Positions 9,326-16,400 of a stretch of 32,500 nt of DNA are shown here, piece after piece. Below the pieces are notes generated by a model. That model was not told where the DNA came from, ran no database searches, and saw only the letters and a list, made by a program, of their open reading frames with translations. Made by a program: the position numbers and the translations under genes. The DNA comes from Syntrophobacter sp. SbD2. GTDB lineage: Bacteria > Desulfobacterota > Binatia > UBA9968. The stretch is from contig CAMDBU010000042.1 of the NCBI GenBank assembly GCA_945889495.1, positions 1-32,500 on the forward strand. Direction: 5' to 3'. The number at the start of each line of letters is the position of its first letter. Within the stretch, counting starts at the first letter, position 1.

Positions 9326-10018
9326 TTATTCGGCGTAGGCGATCGGGTCGAGCACGCCGGCATCGCTAAAGCCTTTGACGCGCAGTTGGCAACTATCGCA
9401 ACGGCCGCAGGCCCGGCCGTCGGCGCCAGGATCGTAACAACTCCAGGTTAGACTATAGTCGACGCCCAGTTCCATGCCCTTGGCGACGATGGCGGCCTTT
9501 GTCATGTATAAAAGCGGCGCGTGGATCCTTAACCGGCTTTTGCCTTCGACACCCGCTTTGGTGGCGAGATTGGCCATGGCTTCGAAAGCCTGGATATATT
9601 CCTCGCGGCAGTCGGGATAGCCGCTGTAATCGAGCTGATTGGCGCCGAAAAAAATATCGTTGGCGCCGATGCGTTCGGCTAGGGCGAGACCGAAGGAGAG
9701 AAAGATCGTATTGCGCGCCGGCACGTAGGTCACTGGGATGCCGTGGGCGATTTCTCCGGCGCTACGGCTTTTCGGCACGTCGATTTGATCGGTCAACGCC
9801 GAACCGCCGATGGCGCGCAGGTCGAAGTCGATGACCAGGTGGCTACTCGCACTTAGAAATGCAGCGACACGGTGGGCGGCGTCGATCTCACAACCATGGC
9901 GCTGGCCATAGCGGAAGCTCAACGCGTGAATCGCGAAGCCGGCTTGCTTGGCGATGGCCGCGGCGGTGGCCGAATCGACGCCGCCGCTGAGCAGCACGAC
10001 CGCAGGTTTAACTGACAT
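9326..10018 (-). CDS. queC: 7-cyano-7-deazaguanine synthase QueC
   Basis: QueC converts 7-carboxy-7-deazaguanine to preQ0 using ATP and ammonia, in the pathway to queuosine and other deazapurines. The 230-residue protein has the PP-loop ATP motif SGGVDS (residues 11-16), FRYGQRH, and the C-terminal zinc cluster built from CYDPG and CGRCDSC. Length and motifs are normal. The ATG at 10018 is five bases after the stop of the rhodanese gene. Its place between thiol-redox genes and DUF58/VWA genes is unusual; no queD, queE, queF or dpd-like genes are nearby, so a link to DNA deazaguanine modification is not supported here. Confidence 0.95.
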   Translation of the reverse strand: MSVKPAVVLLSGGVDSATAAAIAKQAGFAIHALSFRYGQRHGCEIDAAHRVAAFLSASSHLVIDFDLRAIGGSALTDQIDVPKSRSAGEIAHGIPVTYVPARNTIFLSFGLALAERIGANDIFFGANQLDYSGYPDCREEYIQAFEAMANLATKAGVEGKSRLRIHAPLLYMTKAAIVAKGMELGVDYSLTWSCYDPGADGRACGRCDSCQLRVKGFSDAGVLDPIAYAE

Positions 10019-10023
10019 AATTT

Positions 10024-10497
10024 TTACGAGCGGGGAACCTTGCTGCCTTCCATGGGGTAGCGTTTTTGATACCAGCCGACGATGCCTTCGTCGAGCACTT
10101 TCATGTTGCGATAACCGTTCTCATGGAGCATGCCATAGGCCAGACTGGCCAGGTGGTGGGGGCAAGCTCAATAGAGAACCAATGGCCGGTCGCGCGGCAT
10201 GCTTTTCAAGTATTCTTTAAACTCCGCCAGCGGCGCCGACTGGGCGCCCAGGATATGGACCTCATCGAATTCCTCTTTGGTCCGGACATCGATCAGAAGC
10301 GGTTTGGCGCCGGCTTTGATATCGACGATCAATCGATCGATGCCGATGAACTCGGGCGTGACATCGGCGGGCAGAGTTTGCTGGGCGAACTCGGGGTACT
10401 TGGACGGATCGGCACTAGCGCCAGGCGCGATGAGTAAGTTCAAGCCCAAGGCCAGCGCGGCGCCGCGCAGATATTGAGAGAACTTGCTCGGGGTCAT
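10024..10497 (-). CDS. Exported rhodanese-family protein, probable selenoprotein (in-frame UGA at 10170-10168)
   Basis: A rhodanese-like sulfurtransferase of 157 residues if UGA codon 110 is read as selenocysteine. The ATG at 10497 overlaps the VKOR stop (ATGA). Residues about 9-29 form a signal peptide ending GASA. The rhodanese signature [19 protein letters not shown] precedes PLVLY-UGA-ACPHH. In this family the active-site loop here reads Y-C-x-C-P, so the UGA replaces the catalytic Cys. After it the frame stays open for 47 codons ([20 protein letters not shown], then [11 protein letters not shown]) to TAA at 10026-10024, matching the end of a normal rhodanese. A hairpin resembling a bacterial SECIS follows the UGA. 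A point mutation of a Cys codon, or a sequencing error, is the alternative. Selenocysteine-containing rhodanese homologues have been reported as a family, from memory. Confidence 0.78.
10131..10170 (-). promoter_or_regulatory. Candidate bacterial SECIS element after the UGA codon
   Basis: In the mRNA, after UGA (10170-10168), a hairpin has a GGCC/GGCC upper stem (10150-10147 with 10141-10138) and the five-base loop AGUCU (10146-10142). The loop begins 22 bases after the UGA. It has a G in its second position, as in known bSECIS elements, and resembles the E. coli fdhF loop (AGGUCU). An unpaired U (10151) lies directly below the upper stem, and CCA/UGG can extend it. SelB binding is inferred. 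Confidence 0.6.
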
Positions 10498-11369
10498 GGT
10501 TTTACTCCCGGGGCGGCGTACTTGGTTAACTGCGCCAAGGTATCCAAGGATTGGACGCCGGTGGTGCGCTGGCCATTGATGATCCAGGTGGGATAATTTT
10601 TTATGTCCTTCTCTTTGCAGATCGCCGCCACTGGCGCCTGCGATCCGCCTGGGCTGCACTCGACATAAGGGATCCGTTTGGCCGAGCTGCCGAATAATTT
10701 TTTCTGGTCCTGGCAATGCGGACACCATGACGCGCCGTAGAATTTCGCCTCCGACTTGCTCAAATGATCCGCCAATCCTCTGACCCAAGGATCTTCAGGC
10801 CCCGGCGCGTTGCCCCAGTAGCCGGCGAAATATAAATGCAGCGCGACGATCACCGCGGCGCCGGCGCCGACGCACTTACCGAGCCATGGTCCCCAGGCGA
10901 AGCCTGGCAGCTGGGCCGGCTTCTGCAGCGTGGTCATTATAAAGATCACCGCCATGAGGCTCAGGGAAGTGAGGCAATAGGGACAGGCGGCTTTGAGTTC
11001 GAAGAATGAAATCGAAGTTAAATATAGACTGAAGAGCAACCCGAACAGCGAGATCGCCCAGGCCCAGCGCCATTGATTGTCGGCGTAACGGTTCCACGCC
11101 ACCGCGGCTAAGAGCCCGTAGGTTAACAATCCCCAGAAAGAAGTCGGTATGCCGAACAGAGTCGACCAGCGGCTGTTCAAGACCACATCGCAGCCGCTGC
11201 CTCCGACGCAAAAGGCTACCGACTTTTCGGCAAAGGCGGTGTAGGTGAGATAGGCCGACAATAGCGCTCCAATCACCGCCAATCCGAACAGCGGCCAATT
11301 GGGGCCATCGCGCAGGAGCGCTTTGGCCGGTGGTTTGCCTTTGGGTTTTTTCTTGTCGCTAGCAGCCAT
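10494..11369 (-). CDS. Vitamin K epoxide reductase family protein fused to a thioredoxin-like domain
   Basis: Bacterial VKOR reoxidises a DsbA-like thioredoxin partner and passes electrons to quinone, making disulphide bonds in exported proteins. This 291-residue protein shows the loop cysteines C54 and C60 (FCVGGSGCDVV), the conserved SRWSTLFGIPTSFWG stretch, and the CxxC site AACPYC (129-132) within several membrane helices. A C-terminal thioredoxin-like domain (about 195-291) carries WCPHC (216-219) and a YPTW cis-Pro-type segment. The natural fusion of enzyme and partner is common in cyanobacteria and some other bacteria. It starts four bases after the SCO1-like gene and overlaps the rhodanese start by four bases, so it is a core member of this redox operon. 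Confidence 0.93.
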   Translation of the reverse strand: MAASDKKKPKGKPPAKALLRDGPNWPLFGLAVIGALLSAYLTYTAFAEKSVAFCVGGSGCDVVLNSRWSTLFGIPTSFWGLLTYGLLAAVAWNRYADNQWRWAWAISLFGLLFSLYLTSISFFELKAACPYCLTSLSLMAVIFIMTTLQKPAQLPGFAWGPWLGKCVGAGAAVIVALHLYFAGYWGNAPGPEDPWVRGLADHLSKSEAKFYGASWCPHCQDQKKLFGSSAKRIPYVECSPGGSQAPVAAICKEKDIKNYPTWIINGQRTTGVQSLDTLAQLTKYAAPGVKP

Positions 11370-11372
11370 CGA

Positions 11373-12020
11373 TCATCCTTTCAACAAAGTCTCTATGTCG
11401 TTTCGCAGCCGGGCGATGCTGTCCATGGCGCGGCTGTCGTAGTAGCCGCGGATTTGCGCCTGTCCGTCGATTAACACAAAGCGCGGGCTATGGGGAATCA
11501 TGCCCATTGACTCGTTGCTATCCGGCAGCGCGGCGACGCTCAAGTGAAAACCGTCGCGGATCAATTTAATCACTTGATCGCGCTGGCCAGTGAGGAAATA
11601 CCAGCGCTGGCGGTCGGCCTCATGTTTGTCGGCGTAGGCGGCGAGCACCTTGGGCGTGTCCCGTTCGGGATCGACGCTGATCGACACGAACTGGACATTC
11701 GATTTCGCGGCGAATTCCTTTTGCAGCTTGGCCATGGCCGCGGTCTGCAGCGGGCAAGTATCGGTGCAAGTGGTGTAAATAAAATCGGCGATCCAGACTT
11801 TGCCGCGCAACTGCGCCAGACTGACTTCGCCGCCGCTGCGCTCGGTGAGCTTGAACTCCGGCGCCGCGCCATATTGCTTCAAGCCGTCGTCGCCAGCGCG
11901 ATCGACCAGAGCGACCCGCGTCCGCGGCGCCAACTGCCACCACAGCAGCGTGCCCAGGATCACGCCCATGGCGATGACACCAGCACCGAGCAACAAGAAA
12001 CGGGTTTTCGGATCGTTCAT
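11373..12020 (-). CDS. SCO1/SenC family protein (first of three)
   Basis: SCO1-like proteins have a thioredoxin fold, bind copper and help build the CuA site of cytochrome c oxidase, or act as thiol-disulphide reductants. The 215-residue protein has one N-terminal anchor (about residues 8-30). The copper motif is CxxxC in TTCTDTCPLQ (C85, C89), and the distal His lies in MIPHSPRFVLID. The anchor suggests the inner membrane, facing the periplasm. It is the first gene of the operon SCO1-VKOR-rhodanese-queC-DUF58-BatA-VWA. A TAAAAT box lies upstream (about 12050) without a convincing -35. In this context a role in disulphide traffic is as likely as copper delivery. Confidence 0.9.
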   Translation of the reverse strand: MNDPKTRFLLLGAGVIAMGVILGTLLWWQLAPRTRVALVDRAGDDGLKQYGAAPEFKLTERSGGEVSLAQLRGKVWIADFIYTTCTDTCPLQTAAMAKLQKEFAAKSNVQFVSISVDPERDTPKVLAAYADKHEADRQRWYFLTGQRDQVIKLIRDGFHLSVAALPDSNESMGMIPHSPRFVLIDGQAQIRGYYDSRAMDSIARLRNDIETLLKG

Positions 12021-12172
12021 TTGGAAAGACCAATCGCCGACACCGGATTTTATCGGTTAATTGGGCAATTGTGTAGAGCGACGGGGGATTTTGCTGGTGG
12101 TTGGAACGGAACAATCGGAAATTTGAACGCTGCCCACGGCGCGAAGCATTGCCGCGGTGAGTCGACTAATCC

Positions 12173-13135
12173 TCAGCGAGCTAGCGAATCCTGCGCGATC
12201 ATCGGTGCCGCTAACCTTAGCGACTTCGCGGGTCGCTGAATTTCGCTTCTGAATCGGCGTAGTTCAGCCAGAAACGCTAGGCCGGCTGGGCTCAGTGGTT
12301 TCGCCTTGGCGTGTACGATGTAGCTGACGCCGGAGAGATCGAGGCCTGGGATGTTCAGGATCTTAAACTGCCCGGTGTCGACCCCGGCCTCGACAACGTC
12401 GCGATAGAGTATACCGGCAAATCCTTCGCGGCGCACCGCGGTTTTGACCGAGTCGGGAGATTCCATGCGCATGAGCACGTTGGCGGTATAACCCTTGACG
12501 TGAAATTGATCGAGCAGTTCCTCGGTACGGTTACGCGTGTTGCGTCCGCCGCGAATGATTAGCGACAGGTTGGAAAACTCCGCCGGGGAAATGAATTTCT
12601 TTTTCGCCAACGGATGTTTGGCGGCGACGAACACCACGAGAGCTTCTTTGCGGAAAGGTTCCATTTCAAGAGCGGCATTAGGCGGCGGGTTGGCGATCAC
12701 GGCGAGATCGACATTGCCTTTGAGCACCTGCTCCTCAATGCTCGGGCCTGTAGCGCATTGCAGATTGAGCTGAACCGTTGGAAACCGTTCACTGAAGCGC
12801 CGCATCAGTCCGGGAAACACCGAAGCCGCCGGCCCATGACTAGCACCCAGCGTGAGTCGCTCCACTATAGGTTCCGGTGGCGAGCCAAAGGTTGTCTTGA
12901 AACTCTCGCAGCCATTGACGATCGCCTCCGCCAACATCAAAGCTGTTTTACCTCGCGCTGTCAGCTCGATGCCGCGTGAGGTCGGCTTCAGGAAGACTGC
13001 GCCGAATTCACGTTGGAACTCGTTGAGCTGCTTGGAAATGGAGGATGGGCTGATATGAAGCTGCTCCGCCGTCTGGCTGATACTCAGCCGCCGCGCCACC
13101 GCCACGAACAATTCAAACTGATGTAAAGTCGCCAT
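12173..13135 (-). CDS. LysR family transcriptional regulator
   Basis: A 320-residue LysR-type regulator. The N-terminal winged helix-turn-helix is evident in FELFVAVARRLSISQTAEQL and HISPSSISKQLNEFQREFG. The remainder is the two-lobed substrate-binding domain (LTLGASHGPAAS, DLAVIANPPP). The ATG at 13135 is preceded by GGAGG at seven bases. The ligand cannot be told from sequence. It is divergent from the RHS gene with a 312-bp gap, the arrangement in which LysR proteins often control the neighbour, but that link is only inferred. Confidence 0.93.
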   Translation of the reverse strand: MATLHQFELFVAVARRLSISQTAEQLHISPSSISKQLNEFQREFGAVFLKPTSRGIELTARGKTALMLAEAIVNGCESFKTTFGSPPEPIVERLTLGASHGPAASVFPGLMRRFSERFPTVQLNLQCATGPSIEEQVLKGNVDLAVIANPPPNAALEMEPFRKEALVVFVAAKHPLAKKKFISPAEFSNLSLIIRGGRNTRNRTEELLDQFHVKGYTANVLMRMESPDSVKTAVRREGFAGILYRDVVEAGVDTGQFKILNIPGLDLSGVSYIVHAKAKPLSPAGLAFLAELRRFRSEIQRPAKSLRLAAPMIAQDSLAR

Positions 13136-13447
13136 CGGATGCCTCCAGTTGAGCAGGAATCAGCATTGTTTCAACAGTTCGTTTTGCGTCGTGACACATA
13201 GCGCAGGCGTTGATGGAGTGTCAATCGATATTGTGTCGATTCTCGTTCAGTAATGCTCTCATGTAAATTCGCCGATAATGTGGGTCAAAGAGTGAGCAAT
13301 CGTGTCAGCGGTTTGCGAGCCATGGAGAAAACTAAATACCAGGTATAACCAAAAATGTGTTGGACACGAACAACCGGATTGAATTATTAGACCCACCTAA
13401 TTGGAAGATTGTTTTCCGTAGCTTCAATTAGAGTTGGAGGTCCGGCG
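13136..13447. other. Divergent intergenic region between the LysR and RHS genes
   Basis: No gene is seen in these 312 bases. On the minus strand TTGACA (13224-13219) with TATGTG (13200-13195, 18-base spacing) could serve lysR. On the plus strand only weak candidates exist for the RHS gene, such as TTGGAC and TTATTA near 13362-13391. The RHS ribosome site GGAGG is at 13436-13440. The region is clearly AT-richer than the flanking genes. Confidence 0.4.
13195..13224 (-). promoter_or_regulatory. Possible lysR promoter
   Basis: Reverse strand: perfect -35 TTGACA (13224-13219), 18 bases, then TATGTG as a weak -10 (13200-13195). The site is about 60 bases upstream of the LysR start. Confidence 0.35.
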
Positions 13448-16400
13448 ATGAAAACCCAACGACTTGACTCCCGTCTTAGCTCGCAGTGGCGAGTTTCTAC
13501 GCTTCGGTTGATCGTCACGATTGGCTGGCTCTTGTCCGCGAGTTCATTGCAAGCGTCGCACCAGACTACTACGTCAACTCAACCCGGTCAGTCTGGCTCC
13601 GCCCAGCCGCAGGCAGCTCAGAAGCCCACCAAGCCAGGTGCGGGCGAAACCGCGTCTGCCATGTCGAGCGGTATCGGCGCGTCGGTGGGCGGGTTCAACA
13701 TTCAGTCCTTCAACGCCGATCTGTTTACCGGTACGGCCGGCTCGGAGATTCCGATCGCTGTACCACCTGGTGCGGCCGGCGTCGCGCCGAAGATTACGCT
13801 TCGTTATAACAGCGGGGTCATAGACGATATCGACGGAGACCAAGCCGATTGGACGGGCCTAGGTTGGAGCCTCGACACCGGCGGATTTGTGATTCGCAAT
13901 ACCAAAGGTACTACCAGCACCGCGGACGACACCTTCCAGCTGGTCTTTGGAGGCGACACCCATGATCTTGTTGCCATCGGTGCCGGTAACTACCGGACGC
14001 GGGATGAAACGTTCTTGGCGATCACATACGTGACGGCATCCGACTACTGGACGGTCAAAACCAAAGATGGCACTGTGCACCGCTTCGGTTTCAGCGCCAG
14101 CAGCCGAGCGACGGGATTGACCTTCGCACTCAATGTCGAAGTTCCGGTCACGTTCCGCTATTTCCTCGACGAAGTGACCACCACCAGCGGCGTCGGCGTG
14201 CGCTACGAATATTTCAAGCAGAGTTCGAGCTACAATGGCAAGGCCTACGACCAGGCGGTGTACCCCGACAAGATCAAGTACGCCTATCGCAACAACTCGC
14301 TTGTCGGCACGATCCGCGAAGTGACTTTCATCCGCGGTAACCGTACCGACTGGACCAATGTCAGCGCCAGCCAGCACACCTCCTACCACGACTTGTACCG
14401 GTTGGACGCGATCGAAGTGACGCTCGGTGCCAGCTTGGTGCGCCGGTATAACTTTTCTTACGACTACTCGATCGACCGTGACCCAAACGTTAATTGGGGA
14501 GGCGGAGCGGCTGGGGACCTGACTCTTAAAAGCGTTACCACCCTCGGCAGCGATGGCGTGAGTGCTTTACCGGTTCAAACCTTCTCGTATGGCGACTCGG
14601 TGTTGACGACGATCAACAATGGTATCGGCGGTTCGGTTAGCCTCCTGTACGAAAAGCTTTCAGCCCAGCTCTGGGCCACTGAGGGCTTAAGGTGGAATTC
14701 CAATCAGGAGAGTTACGATTGCAGTGGGAGCGTCGCGATTGCGACGAGCTACGAAGTTGATTGCTATCACCAAGCGCTTGTCGCTACATCCCCACCAGTG
14801 GGGACCGTGCCGATTTATAAAAATGTCCAAATGGCATCGGATCCAGAGAGCAGTACCCCCTCTTGTGGTAGTGCGACTGGTCTCGCTGCTTCCCCGGGGC
14901 CGTGCGACTACTCGGTGTACGGCTACGCCTCGGCGACCCCGACGCTTACCGCCACTGTGCCGCTGTACAACGCATTCTATCTGTATTGGAATAGCTCGCA
15001 GGAGAGTTATGACTGTAGCACGTCGCCGCGATTCACGACCGATACGAGCGGCAGCTGTAGCACTCCTCAACTCATCGGTTATGTGCCCCCCGGCACGATC
15101 GATAAATCGCGTCGCCGGGTCATTAGCCGAACGGCTAATGACGGGCGCGGCTGGAGTGCGACGACGACCTATCACTATTTCAATCCCGCGACTGGCACCA
15201 ACCCACTAGATTTTCAGACTGAATTCCGCGGCCACGCAAAAGTACGCTCCGTCGACCCCATCGGCAACTACACCGACACATTCTTTTATCAGGACGACAT
15301 CAAGAAAGGCCGAGCCTTCCAGACCGAGGTGCGCAGCGCCGCCGGCGCGCTTTATAACAAGACCGTCAACACCTTCTTGACCACCAACCCCTACCCCGGG
15401 GTGACTTTTATAAGGCTCGACCGCAGCGATTACTTCGAGTGCGAAGGGCAGGCGACCTGCCACCAGAACGCCGAGACTTTCACCTACGACAGCTACGGCA
15501 ACCCGACCCAGAAAGTCGATCTCGGCGACGTGCCCACCACCGGTGACGAGCGCACCCAGGTTACCGAGTGGATCGTCGATACCGCCAACTGGATTCACCG
15601 GCCCAAACGTACCGCCTTGCTCGACAATACCGGCGCCACGGTGCGGGAAAGTTGGACTTATTACGACAACGCGGCGTACGGCATATTGGGAACGCGTGGA
15701 CTGCCGACCAAGACCGAGTCACGCTTAGCCGGCGCGCAGGGCAACTCCGGCAATCCCACGGCGACATCGGGCTACGATGTTTACGGCAACCGCACCTCGG
15801 TGACCGATGCGCGCGGTTGCACGACTAATACAGTCTTCGAAGCGAGCCAGACCTATCCAGCGACGGTGACCAACTGTCTTAATCATTCGAGCACGATGGT
15901 CTACGACGCCGGCTTCGGCGTCATGACCAGCCAGACCGATGCCAATGGCCAGACATCCACCACGACCTACGATGTCTTTGGTCGACCGACCAAAGTCACC
16001 GGGCCGCTCGACGGCGCGTCGACTTACGGTACCGCGAGCACATTTTATGACGACTGGGGTAACCCCAATTTGCAGAAGGTTAGATCCTACCGCACCGAGC
16101 AGCATGGCACCGCCAACTATATCTGGAGCGAAACCTACTTCGACGGCCTGGGCCGGGAGTACAAGAGCCAGAACGAAGGGCCAGGCGGTCAGACTGTCGT
16201 CGGCGAAACGCTCTTCGATAGCCGCGGTATGCAGTGGAAGAGCTCAGCGCCGCGCTTTACCGCCGAGACCGCGGTGTGGACCGAGACGCTCTATGACGTG
16301 CTCGGCCGCCAGATCCGTGTCAACTTCCCCGACGGTACTTTCGCCCTAACCGCCTACGATCACCACGAAGTCACCGCTACCGACCCGCGCGGCAAGATCA

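Noticed and set aside
4050..10018. queC plus VWA genes as a defence or DNA-modification island
   Set aside because: No dpd-type genes, nuclease, helicase or other defence signature is present. The VWA genes match the ordinary BatA/DUF58 group.
10168..10788. A 206-residue reading that starts inside the VKOR gene and ends at the UGA
   Set aside because: The first half is only the VKOR gene in another frame. The real protein starts at 10497 and very likely continues through the UGA.
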